DNA of 64,000 nucleotides from Desulfoscipio geothermicus (GTDB lineage: Bacteria > Bacillota > Desulfotomaculia > Desulfotomaculales > Desulfallaceae). The stretch lies in NCBI GenBank assembly GCA_016841645.1, contig JAENYS010000003.1, positions 124,001-188,000 of the forward strand. The letters run 5' to 3'. Below the pieces are notes generated by a model. The model saw only the letters and a program-made list of their open reading frames with translations. It had not been told where the DNA came from and ran no database searches. A program made the position numbers and the translations under genes. The stretch's first letter is position 1. The number at the start of each line of letters is the position of its first letter. Shown piece by piece: positions 36,880-46,944 of this stretch.

Positions 36880-38544
36880 ATGGAAATAACGGCTGCCCAA
36901 GCCCTGGTGCAGTGCCTGGAAAAAGAACAAGTAGAATTGGTTTTCGGCTACCCCGGTGGGACTATTTTACCAGTGTACGATGCTCTGCATGATTCAGCCA
37001 TCAAGCATGTGTTGGTGCGGCACGAGCAGGGTGCGGTGCACGCGGCGGACGGCTATGCCCGGGCCACCGGGCGAGTGGGCGTGGTGGTAGCCACCTCGGG
37101 ACCAGGTGCCACTAACCTGGTCACCGGGATAGCCAACGCGTATATGGATTCAATACCGCTGGTTATTATCACCGGCCAGGTTTCCACCGGCATGGTGGGT
37201 ACCGATGCCTTTCAGGAAGTGGATACCACCGGCATTACTATTCCGATAACTAAACATAATTACCTGATTAAAGACGCTGCCCAGTTACCCAGGATGATTA
37301 AAAACGCGTTTTATATTGCATCCACTGGGCGGCCAGGCCCGGTGCTGATTGATCTGCCGAAGGATATGGCCGAAACTAAGATTAAATTTTATTATCCGGA
37401 AACAGTGCATTTGCGCGGCTACAAGCCTACTTTTCGCGGGCATCCCAATCAGATATCCGAGGCTGCTAAGCTGATTGCCCAGTCCGAAAGACCGGTAATT
37501 TACGCCGGGGGCGGTATCACCAGCAGCCGGTCCAGCGCCGAGCTACTAGCTTTGGCTGAAACCATTAACGCTCCGGTTACCAACACCCTGCAGGGGTTGA
37601 GCAGCTTTCCCGGTGACCACCCGTTGTTTCTCGGTATGTTGGGCTTGCATGGCACCCGGGCGGCTAATCTCGCAGTAACCAACTGCGATTTGCTCATTGC
37701 CCTGGGGGCCCGTTTTGACGACCGGGTGACCGGCAAAATTAGCGAGTTTGCGCCCCAGGCCGGGGTTATTCATGTGGATGTTGATCCAGCGGAAATAGGC
37801 AAGAATGTACCGGTACACGTACCTATTGTGGGCGATGTAAAACAAGTATTGCAGGAACTGCTGCCTCGCCTGGAAAAAAGAACTGACCCCTCGTGGCTGG
37901 AGCAGGTGTGTACCTGGAAGCAGGAATATCCACTGCGCTACGAGGTGGAAGGTGCGCTTAAACCTCAATATGTGGTGGAGAAGCTCGACGAGATTACCGG
38001 GGGCCAGGCCGTGGTGGCCACCGATGTGGGCCAGCATCAGATGTGGGTGGCCCAATATTACCGGTTTAGACGGGCCGGCGGTTTTATTTCGTCCGGCGGT
38101 TTGGGTGCCATGGGGTTCGGGCTGCCTGCGGCCATGGGTGCCCAAATAGGCCTGTCCGGTGAGCAGGTGATTTTAGTGGTGGGTGACGGCGGGTTCCAGA
38201 TGACCATGCAGGAGCTGGGCACCATTGTGGAACAGCAACTGCCCGTAAAGATCATTATTTTCAACAATTCTGTGTTGGGCATGGTGCGCCAGCTGCAAAA
38301 GGTATATTACGAAGGCCGGTATACGGCAATAGATTTAAAGTTTAACCCGGACTTTGCCATCCTGGCCCAGGCCTACGGCATTAAAGGTTATACCATGCGC
38401 AGCAAGGAAGAAGTGGATACACTGCTTTCTCAGGCTCTAGCTGAGCCGGGGCCGGTTTTGATTAATTGTCTGGTTAGCGCTGAGGAACGGGTTAGCCCCA
38501 TGGTGCTGGCCGGTAAATCGATCAGTGATGCTATTGATTGTTAA
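36880..38544 (+). CDS. ilvB: Acetolactate synthase, large subunit (second copy)
   Basis: 554 aa paralogue of the gene at 33630, with the same landmarks: FGYPGGTILPVYDALHDS, RHEQGAVHAADGYARATG, VVGDGGFQMTMQELGTIVEQ and NNSVLGMVRQLQKVYYEGR. Sequence differs throughout, so this is an old duplication, not a recent repeat. ATG 36880 after GAGGGGGATTAGCC, 48 bases behind ilvC. It has no small-subunit gene of its own. It may prefer 2-oxobutyrate over pyruvate, or work under different conditions; sequence alone does not decide. Confidence 0.93.
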   Translation: MEITAAQALVQCLEKEQVELVFGYPGGTILPVYDALHDSAIKHVLVRHEQGAVHAADGYARATGRVGVVVATSGPGATNLVTGIANAYMDSIPLVIITGQVSTGMVGTDAFQEVDTTGITIPITKHNYLIKDAAQLPRMIKNAFYIASTGRPGPVLIDLPKDMAETKIKFYYPETVHLRGYKPTFRGHPNQISEAAKLIAQSERPVIYAGGGITSSRSSAELLALAETINAPVTNTLQGLSSFPGDHPLFLGMLGLHGTRAANLAVTNCDLLIALGARFDDRVTGKISEFAPQAGVIHVDVDPAEIGKNVPVHVPIVGDVKQVLQELLPRLEKRTDPSWLEQVCTWKQEYPLRYEVEGALKPQYVVEKLDEITGGQAVVATDVGQHQMWVAQYYRFRRAGGFISSGGLGAMGFGLPAAMGAQIGLSGEQVILVVGDGGFQMTMQELGTIVEQQLPVKIIIFNNSVLGMVRQLQKVYYEGRYTAIDLKFNPDFAILAQAYGIKGYTMRSKEEVDTLLSQALAEPGPVLINCLVSAEERVSPMVLAGKSISDAIDC

Positions 38545-38559
38545 AATGGAGGGATCCAC

Positions 38560-40086
38560 ATGAACAACCGGGTATATATTTTTGATACTACCCTGCGGGA
38601 CGGGGAACAATCTCCCGGGGTGAGTTTAAATGCCAGCGAAAAGTTGGAGATTGCCAGACAACTTGCCCGGCTGGGTGTGGACATTATTGAGGCAGGTTTT
38701 CCCATCAGTTCCCAGGGCGATTTTGAAGCGGTAAGGAACATTGCCCGGGAGGTGCGGGGAGTAACCGTGGCTGGATTATCCCGCACTAATTTCGAGGACA
38801 TTGATCGGACCTGGGAAGCCGTTAAAGAGGCCGAACAGCCGCGTATTCACACTTTTATCGCCACCTCGGACATTCACCTGCAGCATAAGCTGCGCATGAC
38901 CAGGGGGCAGGTCATCGAATCTGCGGTGGCCGGTGTGAAACGGGCTAAAAGTTACACCGCCGACGTAGAATTTTCCGCCGAGGACGCTTCCCGCAGCGAT
39001 GTAGATTTTTTGTGCCGGGTTGTGGAGGCGGCTATTGATGCAGGGGCTACCACTATCAATCTACCGGACACAGTGGGTTATGCCACTCCAGATGAATATG
39101 CCGAGTTTATTCGCAGCGTTATGACCCGTACCGGGGGCGCTGAAAAGGCCACCTTTAGTGTGCATTGCCATGATGATCTGGGAATGGCCGTGGCCAATTC
39201 CCTGGCAGCGGTATTGGCCGGAGCCCGGCAAATAGAAGGGGCCATTAACGGGATCGGTGAACGGGCCGGCAATGCTTCCATTGAGGAAGTTGCCATGGCT
39301 TTGCATACCAGGCGGGACCGTTACGGAATGGATACCGGCATCAAGGCCGGGGAAATCATCCGCACCAGCCGACTGGTGAGCAAGCTCACCGGCATGGAGG
39401 TGCAGCCCAACAAGGCGGTGGTGGGCAGGAACGCCTTTGCCCATGAATCGGGCATTCACCAGGACGGGGTGCTCAAGGAGCGCACCACCTATGAGATTAT
39501 GAACCCTGCTATGGTAGGCCTTCACACCAACCTGGTGTTAGGCAAGCTAAGCGGGCGGCATGCTTTTAGTAACCGGCTGGTGGAGCTGGGTTTTGAGTTA
39601 AATGATGAAGAGCGCAACAAGGCCTTTAAACGTTTCAAGGATCTAGCCGATCGCAAGAAGGATATTACCAACCAGGATATTGAGGCTATTGTGGAAGATG
39701 AGATTAACAAGGTTCCGGCTGCCTATGAAATGTCCTACCTGCACAACAGCAGCGGCACTACCGTGGTGCCTACCGCCACAGTGGGCCTGGCCAAGGGTGA
39801 GGACATCTTTGAGGAAGCGGCCTGCGGCAATGGCCCGGTAGACGCCATCTGCAAGGCGGTGGATAAAATTACGGGCTATAGCTGCAGCCTCGCTAGCTGG
39901 AGCATTAACGCGATCACGTCCGGTAAGGACGCCTTAGGTGAGGTGACCCTGCGCATAGCCGAGGATAACCAGGATAAACAGTACATGGGCCGGGGTATCA
40001 GCACCGACGTACTGGAGGCTAGTGCCCGGGCTTACATTGACGCGGTTAATAAAATGATTTACGAGAAAAATAGGGGTGACAAATGA
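38560..40086 (+). CDS. leuA: 2-isopropylmalate synthase
   Basis: 508 aa. First step of leucine synthesis from 2-oxoisovalerate and acetyl-CoA. Begins [20 protein letters not shown]; metal-binding [15 protein letters not shown] at about 202-216 and [14 protein letters not shown] at about 229-242. The C-terminal LeuA_dimer regulatory domain (about 370-500) binds leucine for feedback. ATG 38560 after ATGGAGGGATCCAC. Its stop overlaps the leuC start. Clearly different from the citramalate synthase at 43074. Confidence 0.95.
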   Translation: MNNRVYIFDTTLRDGEQSPGVSLNASEKLEIARQLARLGVDIIEAGFPISSQGDFEAVRNIAREVRGVTVAGLSRTNFEDIDRTWEAVKEAEQPRIHTFIATSDIHLQHKLRMTRGQVIESAVAGVKRAKSYTADVEFSAEDASRSDVDFLCRVVEAAIDAGATTINLPDTVGYATPDEYAEFIRSVMTRTGGAEKATFSVHCHDDLGMAVANSLAAVLAGARQIEGAINGIGERAGNASIEEVAMALHTRRDRYGMDTGIKAGEIIRTSRLVSKLTGMEVQPNKAVVGRNAFAHESGIHQDGVLKERTTYEIMNPAMVGLHTNLVLGKLSGRHAFSNRLVELGFELNDEERNKAFKRFKDLADRKKDITNQDIEAIVEDEINKVPAAYEMSYLHNSSGTTVVPTATVGLAKGEDIFEEAACGNGPVDAICKAVDKITGYSCSLASWSINAITSGKDALGEVTLRIAEDNQDKQYMGRGISTDVLEASARAYIDAVNKMIYEKNRGDK

Positions 40087-41348
40087 TGGCAATGACCATC
40101 ACTGAAAAGATACTGGCCGCCCACGCCGGGATGGAACGGGTGGAGCCCGGGCAGCTGATTAATGTTAAAGTTGACCTGGTCCTGGGTAATGATATTACCG
40201 CCCCCGTGGCTATCCGTGAGTTTGACAGAATAGGCGTAGAAACGGTTTGGGACCGGGAGCGGGTAGTGCTGGTGCCCGATCATTTTGTGCCCAACAAAGA
40301 CATTCAATCTGCTGAACAGGCCAAACAATTAAGGGAATTTGCTCACAAGCATAATCTCATTAATTATTACGAAGTGGGCCGTATGGGTGTTGAACACTGC
40401 CTGTTACCTGAGCAGGGTCTGGTGGGCCCGGGCGATCTAGTCATCGGCGCCGACAGTCATACTTGTACCTACGGTGGTCTGGGGGCATTTTCCACCGGAG
40501 TGGGCAGCACCGATTTAGCAGCGGCCATGGCGCTGGGGGAAACCTGGCTCAAGGTGCCTGAAAGCATTAAATTTGTTTATAATGGTAACCTGCCTCGCTG
40601 GGTGGGCGGCAAGGACTTGATACTTTATGCCATCGGCCAAATCGGTGTCGACGGGGCACTTTACATGGCCATGGAATTTACCGGCCAGGCTATTGAAGGT
40701 TTAGGCATAGACGGGCGAATGACGATGGCTAATATGGCCATAGAAGCCGGGGCTAAAAACGGGATCGTCCCTCCGGATGAGATAACCCGGAGCTATGTAG
40801 AAAACCGGGCCAAGCGACCGTATACATTCTATCAAAGCGATCGGGACGCCCGCTACGCCCAAGTGATTGAGATTGACGTGAGCAAACTGGAGCCACAGAT
40901 TGCTTTTCCGCATTTGCCTGAAAATACGCGTCCGGTAAGCGAGGCCGCTAATGTAACTATTGACCAAGTGGTTATCGGATCGTGCACCAACGGTCGTCTA
41001 TCGGATTTACAGCTGGCTGCCGAGGTGCTGAAAGGTCACCGGGTAAGCGATAACCTGCGCTTGCTGGTGATTCCCGGTACCCAGGACATTTATCTGCAGG
41101 CGTTGCGTGAGGGACTGGTGGAGCAGTTTATCAATGCCGGCGCCGCCGTGAGCACGCCTACCTGCGGGCCTTGCCTGGGCGGGCACATGGGTATTTTGGC
41201 CAAAGGAGAACGGGCCCTGGCCACTACCAATCGCAATTTTGTCGGCCGGATGGGGCATCCTGAAAGTGAAGTCTACTTGTGCAACCCGGCAGTGGCTGCC
41301 GCTTCGGCAGTGCTGGGCCGCATCGCTGCTCCGTGGGAGGTGGAATAA
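40083..41348 (+). CDS. leuC: 3-isopropylmalate dehydratase, large subunit
   Basis: 421 aa aconitase-family protein of the short (HACN/LeuC2) type, not the 460-470 aa enterobacterial form. Cluster cysteines in [25 protein letters not shown] and [13 protein letters not shown]. Three ATGs cluster at 40083, 40086 and 40092; GGGGTGACAA precedes the first. It overlaps leuA by 4 bases and sits one base ahead of leuD. With LeuD it also isomerises citramalate in the isoleucine route. Confidence 0.94.
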   Translation: MMAMTITEKILAAHAGMERVEPGQLINVKVDLVLGNDITAPVAIREFDRIGVETVWDRERVVLVPDHFVPNKDIQSAEQAKQLREFAHKHNLINYYEVGRMGVEHCLLPEQGLVGPGDLVIGADSHTCTYGGLGAFSTGVGSTDLAAAMALGETWLKVPESIKFVYNGNLPRWVGGKDLILYAIGQIGVDGALYMAMEFTGQAIEGLGIDGRMTMANMAIEAGAKNGIVPPDEITRSYVENRAKRPYTFYQSDRDARYAQVIEIDVSKLEPQIAFPHLPENTRPVSEAANVTIDQVVIGSCTNGRLSDLQLAAEVLKGHRVSDNLRLLVIPGTQDIYLQALREGLVEQFINAGAAVSTPTCGPCLGGHMGILAKGERALATTNRNFVGRMGHPESEVYLCNPAVAAASAVLGRIAAPWEVE

Positions 41349-41349
41349 T

Positions 41350-41856
41350 ATGACGCTACGAGGAAAAGTGTGGAAATTTGGCGCGGACGTCGATACTGAT
41401 GCGATTATTCCAGCTCGCTATCTTAATACCTCGGAACCTGCCGAATTGGCTAAACATTGCATGGAGGATGCCGACCCGGAATTCCCCACTAAGATGCAGC
41501 CCGGTGACATTATTGTGGCCGGTAAGAACTTTGGCTGCGGCAGTTCCCGGGAACATGCCCCAATAGCTATCAAGGCCGCCGGAGTAAGCTGTGTGATTGC
41601 CAAGTCCTATGCCCGGATTTTTTACCGCAACGCCTTTAACATCGGGTTGCCTATTTTCGAGTGCTCTGAAGCCGCGGTGGCTATTGAGGAAGGCGATGAA
41701 GTGGCGGTTGATGCGGCTCAGGGGATAGTTAAAAATCTAACTAAAAATGAAACCTACCAAGCTACCTCGGTGCCCGAATTTATGCAGCAAATCATTGATG
41801 CCGGGGGACTGATCGACTACGTATCCAAGAGATTACAGGGGCAGAACAAGGAGTGA
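41350..41856 (+). CDS. leuD: 3-isopropylmalate dehydratase, small subunit
   Basis: 168 aa swivel domain. Begins [21 protein letters not shown], with the substrate loop [15 protein letters not shown] at about 57-71. ATG 41350 follows GGGAGGTGGAATA; a much longer frame running back into leuC is not used. Pairs with LeuC, as shown by the adjacent genes and matching short type. Confidence 0.94.
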   Translation: MTLRGKVWKFGADVDTDAIIPARYLNTSEPAELAKHCMEDADPEFPTKMQPGDIIVAGKNFGCGSSREHAPIAIKAAGVSCVIAKSYARIFYRNAFNIGLPIFECSEAAVAIEEGDEVAVDAAQGIVKNLTKNETYQATSVPEFMQQIIDAGGLIDYVSKRLQGQNKE

Positions 41857-41861
41857 TTTAA

Positions 41862-42929
41862 TTGTATACTATCACACTATTGCCCGGTGACGGTATCGGA
41901 CCGGAAGTGGTTGCCGGTGCCGTGCATGTGCTGCAGGCGGTACAGGAGCGTACCGGTACGCGGTTTATCACCAGGGAGGCGCTCTTTGGGGGCTGCGCCT
42001 ACGATGAGACAGGAAACCCGTTTCCGGAAGAAACCCTTAAGCTTTGCCTGGACGGGGATGCTGTGCTGCTGGGGGCGGTGGGTGGACCCAAGTGGGATAC
42101 TCTGCCGGTAGAGAAGCGCCCCGAAATAGGCGCGCTGTTGCCCCTTCGCAAACAACTCGGGGCCTTTGCCAACCTGCGGCCCTCGCTGATTTTCTCAGCC
42201 CTGGCTGATGCCAGTACCCTGAAGCGGGAAGTGGTGGACGGCCTGGATATTATGGTAGTGCGGGAACTCACCGGCGGTATATATTTCGGCCCAAAACACC
42301 GGGAAACGCTGCCTGACGGCAGTGTGAAAGCGGTGGACATTTTGGAATACAGCACCGGGGAAATCGAACGGGTGGCCCGGGTGGCCTTTGACTTGGCCCG
42401 CAAAAGAAGCGGCAAACTTACTTCGGTGGATAAAGCCAATGTGCTGGAAAGCTCGCGCTTATGGCGGGAGGTAGTGTCCGGGCTGGCCGGGGAATACCCC
42501 GATGTGGAGCTGAACCATATTCTGGTGGATAACTGCGCTATGCAGCTGGTGCGCTACCCCAAACAATTTGACGTAATGCTCACCGAGAATATGTTTGGCG
42601 ACATTCTCAGTGATCAGGCCTCGCAATTGACCGGTTCCATCGGCATGCTGCCCTCGGCCAGCCTGGGCGGTAAGGTTGGGCTATACGAACCAATCCACGG
42701 CTCGGCCCCGGATATTGCGGGACAAAACCTGGCCAACCCCATCGCCACTATTCTTTCTTTGGCCATGATGCTGCGCTACTCCTTTGACCTGCCCGAAGCC
42801 GCTGCCCTGGTGGAACAGGCCGTGTCCAGCGTGCTGGAGGAAGGCTATCGTACCTCCGATATCATGCAGCCGGGAATGAGACAGGTGGGTACCGGTGAGA
42901 TGGCCGAGCTGATCGGGGTCAGGCTTTAA
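41862..42929 (+). CDS. leuB: 3-isopropylmalate dehydrogenase
   Basis: 355 aa NAD-dependent oxidative decarboxylase. Begins [31 protein letters not shown] at about 130-142, [20 protein letters not shown] near 243 and [18 protein letters not shown] near 271. Start is TTG at 41862 with AAGGAGTGATTTAA ahead. Last gene of the leu block, five bases behind leuD. The same enzyme type oxidises methylmalate to 2-oxobutyrate in the citramalate pathway. Confidence 0.95.
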   Translation: MYTITLLPGDGIGPEVVAGAVHVLQAVQERTGTRFITREALFGGCAYDETGNPFPEETLKLCLDGDAVLLGAVGGPKWDTLPVEKRPEIGALLPLRKQLGAFANLRPSLIFSALADASTLKREVVDGLDIMVVRELTGGIYFGPKHRETLPDGSVKAVDILEYSTGEIERVARVAFDLARKRSGKLTSVDKANVLESSRLWREVVSGLAGEYPDVELNHILVDNCAMQLVRYPKQFDVMLTENMFGDILSDQASQLTGSIGMLPSASLGGKVGLYEPIHGSAPDIAGQNLANPIATILSLAMMLRYSFDLPEAAALVEQAVSSVLEEGYRTSDIMQPGMRQVGTGEMAELIGVRL

Positions 42930-42996
42930 CTTTCTTAAACTTACTTTTATCAATATATAGTGTTATTGTAATTTTTGCATCGAAACTCTGCCATTG

Positions 42997-43023
42997 GGGC
43001 GGGAAAAGTCTTGCTTCCCGCCC
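42997..43023 (+). terminator. Hairpin after leuB
   Basis: Nine-bp perfect stem GGGCGGGAA / TTCCCGCCC around AAGTCTTGC, 67 bases behind leuB. No T-run follows, so it may slow or only partly stop transcription and leave cimA partly in the operon. Confidence 0.55.
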
Positions 43024-43073
43024 TGTGTTAATGGGAAACAAAATTTTCTTAGATGAAAGGAACGGAGATAGAA

Positions 43074-44690
43074 TTGCCAAGAGTGGAAATATATGACACA
43101 ACCTTGCGGGACGGAACCCAGGGAGAGGGTATTTCCTTATCTGCCAAGGATAAAGTTAAAATAGCTCTAAGGCTGGATGAACTGGGCTTCCATTATATAG
43201 AAGGGGGCTGGCCTGGTTCTAATCCAAAAGATTTACGTTTTTTTGAACTGATCAGGGAGCACCAACTGAAAAACGCTCGCATCTGTGCTTTTGGCAGCAC
43301 TAGAAAATCCGGTGTGGCCGCCGACCAGGATGAAAATTTGCTGCAAATTGTCCGTTCCAAAGTACCGGTGGCAACTATATTTGGAAAGACATGGGATTTC
43401 CATGTCCTGCATGCATTGCAAACCACCCTGGAAGATAATATTAACATGATTGAAGATTCAGTGGATTATTTGAAAAAGCAAGGTATGGAAGTTTTTTATG
43501 ATGCCGAGCACTTTTTTGACGGCTTTGTCGCCAACCGGGAATATGCCCTGGCCACATTGCAGGCGGCCCAAAGAGGGGGCGCCGCCCGGATTATTCTTTG
43601 CGATACCAATGGCGGCCACCTGCCCAATGAGATTTTTGAAATGGTATCCGCAGTTACTCAGGTTATAGATGTGCCCCTTGGGGTGCATTGTCACAACGAT
43701 GGCGAGCTGGCTGTGGCTAACTCAATAGCCGCTGTGCAGGCCGGGGTCATCCAGGTGCAGGGCACCATTAACGGTTATGGCGAGCGTTGCGGCAATGCCA
43801 ACCTTTGCTCCATCATACCCAACCTGGCCTTTAAATGCCAGGTGCCCAGCTTACCGGAGGAAAGCCTGGCGGAGCTAACCGAATTATCCAGGTTTGTCAG
43901 CGAGCTGGCAAACATGCACCCGATGAACAACCAGCCTTATGTGGGGGGCAGTGCCTTTGCCCACAAAGCCGGGGTGCATGTTAACGCGTTGTTGAAAAAC
44001 CCCCAAACCTATGAGCATATTGAACCCGAAAAGGTGGGCAACCGGCGCCGGGTGCTGGTTTCCGAGCTGAGCGGATTAAGCAACCTAGTATATAAATACC
44101 AGGAGTTTGACCTGGGCCTCGGTTTGGATAAAGAGGATAATCGCAAGCTGCTCGACGAGTTAAAGGAACTGGAAAACCAGGGCTACCAATTCGAAGGTGC
44201 GGAGGGTTCCTTCGAACTGCGCGTGCGTAAGGCCTTCTATGGTTATCAGGAAACGTTCGCCCTGGAAAGTCTTAAAGTGTTAATTGAAGTGCGTGATGGG
44301 ACTGTTTATTCCGAGGCTATTATTAAAATAAATGTCAATGGTGAAGTGGTGCATACCGCCGCTGAGGGCAACGGCCCTGTAAATGCCCTGGATAACGCAC
44401 TGCGCAAGGCCTTGGAAGGGTTCTACCCGGAAATCTCCGGTTTCCAACTCAACGACTACAAGGTACGTGTACTGGATGAAAAAGACGGCACGGGGGCTGT
44501 GGTGCGGGTGCTGGTGGAATCCGGAGATGGTCATTGTTCTTGGGGTACGGTGGGGGTGAGTCCCAATATTATCGAAGCCAGTTGTGAGGCACTGGTGGAT
44601 AGTATTGCTTATGGATTACTGCGGTTGGAAAACAAAGATGAACTGGATACCAACAAAATAATTACCGGGTTTATACGTGGTAAATGCTGA
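43074..44690 (+). CDS. cimA: (R)-citramalate synthase
   Basis: 538 aa. Condenses pyruvate with acetyl-CoA to citramalate, opening the threonine-independent route to 2-oxobutyrate and isoleucine. Diagnostic start RVEIYDTTLRDGTQGEGISL (CimA-type, where LeuA has GEQSPG). Metal site GVHCHNDGELAVANS, then NGYGERCGNANL, and a C-terminal regulatory domain. TTG 43074 is preferred: AACGGAG is spaced 7 bases before it, while ATG 43053 has no ribosome site. No threonine deaminase is in the window, which fits its role. Long-type CimA/homocitrate synthase-like proteins are alternatives, but less likely. Confidence 0.9.
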   Translation: MPRVEIYDTTLRDGTQGEGISLSAKDKVKIALRLDELGFHYIEGGWPGSNPKDLRFFELIREHQLKNARICAFGSTRKSGVAADQDENLLQIVRSKVPVATIFGKTWDFHVLHALQTTLEDNINMIEDSVDYLKKQGMEVFYDAEHFFDGFVANREYALATLQAAQRGGAARIILCDTNGGHLPNEIFEMVSAVTQVIDVPLGVHCHNDGELAVANSIAAVQAGVIQVQGTINGYGERCGNANLCSIIPNLAFKCQVPSLPEESLAELTELSRFVSELANMHPMNNQPYVGGSAFAHKAGVHVNALLKNPQTYEHIEPEKVGNRRRVLVSELSGLSNLVYKYQEFDLGLGLDKEDNRKLLDELKELENQGYQFEGAEGSFELRVRKAFYGYQETFALESLKVLIEVRDGTVYSEAIIKINVNGEVVHTAAEGNGPVNALDNALRKALEGFYPEISGFQLNDYKVRVLDEKDGTGAVVRVLVESGDGHCSWGTVGVSPNIIEASCEALVDSIAYGLLRLENKDELDTNKIITGFIRGKC

Positions 44691-44708
44691 TAATGAGGGG
44701 AATACAAC

Positions 44709-45527
44709 TTGCTGGAAAAGCAAAAATACCGGCAGTTAAAGGATAGTTTGCGGGCGTACAAAAGTTTACTGGTGGCTGTTTCCGGCGGTGTGGACAGCGC
44801 TTTTCTCCTTGGTGCGGCAATTGACGCCCTTGGACCGGAAAACGTGCTGGCGGTCAACTTTCAAGCCCCTTTCCACGAGGAAAGCGATTTGACAGCGGTG
44901 CGAGAACTGGCCACCTGTTTTAACTGCCGGCTGGAGGTCATTTGGGATGACGGATTGCTGGACGACGTTGATTTCTGTGCCAATCCGCCCAACCGTTGCT
45001 ACATCTGCAAACATACTATTTTGAAAAAACTAATGGCCCTAGCGGAGCAAAAAGGACTGGCCACAGTCGCCGAAGGCTCCAATGCCGACGATTTGCTTGA
45101 TTATCGCCCCGGTATGCAGGCGGTACGGGAATTACATGTGCTTAGTCCCCTGCAAGCCGCCGGGTTAACCAAGCAAGAAATCAGACAGCTATCCAGGGAT
45201 TTGGGGATGTCCACCTGGAACAAGCCCTCTTCGCCCTGCCTGTGCTCACGTATTCCCTACGGCAATCCGATTACCTTTACTAAATTGCGACAGATTGAGT
45301 TTGGCGAAAAGTTCTTAAAGGAAGCCGGCTTCCTTGAGGTCCGGTTGCGGCACCATGACAATTTGGCCCGGATAGAAATCCCTGTTGATAAAATGGCCGA
45401 CCTTTTGAGTTCGCATATATTATCAAGGGTGCAAAGCTATATACGGAAGCTAGGTTTTCAATATGTTACTTTGGATCTGCAAGGTTTTCGAAGCGGCAGT
45501 ATAAATGAAGTATTACGGGTTAAATAA
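44709..45527 (+). CDS. larE: LarE-type sulfur transferase (nickel-pincer cofactor synthesis)
   Basis: 272 aa. PP-loop enzyme that adenylates and thiolates P2CMN in the synthesis of the nickel-pincer nucleotide of lactate racemase. PP-loop AVSGGVDSAFLLG at about 23-35; NRCYICKHTILKKL near 98; and S-S-P-C-L-C-S-R-I-P-Y-G at about 176-187, which holds the position of the sacrificial cysteine and carries a second Cys. Extra cysteines suggest the Fe-S-dependent, catalytic version instead of the sacrificial one. TTG start after GAGGGGAATACAAC. 18 bases behind cimA. Confidence 0.85.
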   Translation: MLEKQKYRQLKDSLRAYKSLLVAVSGGVDSAFLLGAAIDALGPENVLAVNFQAPFHEESDLTAVRELATCFNCRLEVIWDDGLLDDVDFCANPPNRCYICKHTILKKLMALAEQKGLATVAEGSNADDLLDYRPGMQAVRELHVLSPLQAAGLTKQEIRQLSRDLGMSTWNKPSSPCLCSRIPYGNPITFTKLRQIEFGEKFLKEAGFLEVRLRHHDNLARIEIPVDKMADLLSSHILSRVQSYIRKLGFQYVTLDLQGFRSGSINEVLRVK

Positions 45528-45673
45528 ATACTGCAATCATACCTCTGCCCATTTAAAGGTAGTGGTGTGCATTGCTTTTTTTTAACCTTTTATCCGCACA
45601 TTAGCCGGTTGGTTGGTGTGGCTGAAGTTGCTGATATACATGGGTGAAAATTGCTCTAGCGGGAGGGTTTATA

Positions 45674-46870
45674 ATGGCTTATGCTCATTTTAACTGTAAA
45701 TATGGTTTTAGTCCCGGGGCTGCCTTAGCCGCATTAATCGAGGCGGGTGCCGATATGAAATTGATCAATAACCGGTTATCGGCATTAAAACTAATGCAGG
45801 GTCAGTTGAGCTCCTTTACAGGTCGCGATGATAACGGAGTGTTGTATACCGGATTGCATTTACCGCCTACCACCGGTCAAAATTACCCTGCTGTTGGGCT
45901 TTCCGAAAATATCAGGGCTCGAGGGTTGGACGCCGGTACAGCGGATAAGTTTTCTCAGGTAATAGGGTTGCTTATTGGTTACTATAGCGCCGGGTTAGCA
46001 ACACCATTTTATCTTTCAGACAGGCAAATAGTGGAACTGCTGGGCGTGTTATTGGCTTTGGAATCACTTCAGGCAAAGAAGTTATTTGTTTCGCCGCTGC
46101 CGCTGGGCGCTGCAGGAGGCAGGCGACCCGGGTATTTAAATGTAATGAAAATACTCAATGGTTTTATCGCTTGTCCTTCGCCATGTCAGGAAGCCGTTAT
46201 CACCCCCGAAGGGGCTGCATTGATTAAATGCCTGGCTGAACCTGACAGACAAATGCCTGAGTTTACTGTGCTGGCAGCGGGCTGCGGGGGAGAGTTGATA
46301 GGCGATTGCTTAGCAAGTATAAGTTTTAAAGCACTGGTTAGTGTAGTTATTGGTGAACCGGTCTTGGACGGTGAACCAGCGCGAAAAACATACGAAAAAG
46401 TGCTATTGATGGAAACCGCAATTGATGATATGAACCCGGAGTTTTTCCCCTACCTTGTGGCTAGGCTATTAGAGGCCGGGGCATTGGATGCTTATTTGAA
46501 ATCCATAATCATGAAGAAGGGGCGTCCCGGGGTCTTGCTTTCAGTCTTGGCCAGGGAAGATAGGCAGGATGCTTTATTGCAAGTAATTTTTTCAGAAACA
46601 TCTACCTTGGGTGTGCGCTTTAGGAGCGAGCAACGCACGTGTTTGCACCGGGAGCTTGTTGCTGTGCAAACTAACTACGGTGTGGTCCAGGTCAAAATAG
46701 CCCTAAATGAACCGGGGGGGCAGCCATTGAGATATGCCCCGGAGTTTGAAGACTGCTTGGCCAGGGCACGGGAGCACAGCGTGCCGGTGCAAAATGTATA
46801 CCGGGCAGCAATGCTGGCAGCGGAGAATCTGAAAAACATAAGAACACTAAAACGTGGAATAGATAAATAA
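45674..46870 (+). CDS. larC: LarC-type nickel insertion protein
   Basis: 398 aa, one continuous frame (many larC genes are split by a programmed frameshift; this one is not). CTP-dependent nickel insertion into the pincer nucleotide. Visible: H-F-N-C near residue 5 and G-F-S-P-G-A-A-L-A-A-L-I in place of the usual D-x-x-x-G-x-S-G-D-M start, SPLPLGAAGG near 143, and METAIDDMNPEFFPYLVARLLEAGALDAY near 252-280. ATG 45674 after GCGGGAGGGTTTATA. The altered N-terminal motif suggests divergence. No larB or larA nearby. Confidence 0.75.
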   Translation: MAYAHFNCKYGFSPGAALAALIEAGADMKLINNRLSALKLMQGQLSSFTGRDDNGVLYTGLHLPPTTGQNYPAVGLSENIRARGLDAGTADKFSQVIGLLIGYYSAGLATPFYLSDRQIVELLGVLLALESLQAKKLFVSPLPLGAAGGRRPGYLNVMKILNGFIACPSPCQEAVITPEGAALIKCLAEPDRQMPEFTVLAAGCGGELIGDCLASISFKALVSVVIGEPVLDGEPARKTYEKVLLMETAIDDMNPEFFPYLVARLLEAGALDAYLKSIIMKKGRPGVLLSVLAREDRQDALLQVIFSETSTLGVRFRSEQRTCLHRELVAVQTNYGVVQVKIALNEPGGQPLRYAPEFEDCLARAREHSVPVQNVYRAAMLAAENLKNIRTLKRGIDK

Positions 46871-46944
46871 AATTATATATGCGTTATTATCATAGGCCAT
46901 GTGTTAAAATATTTATGCAAGTGGATTAATACGGGGGCAAGAGC

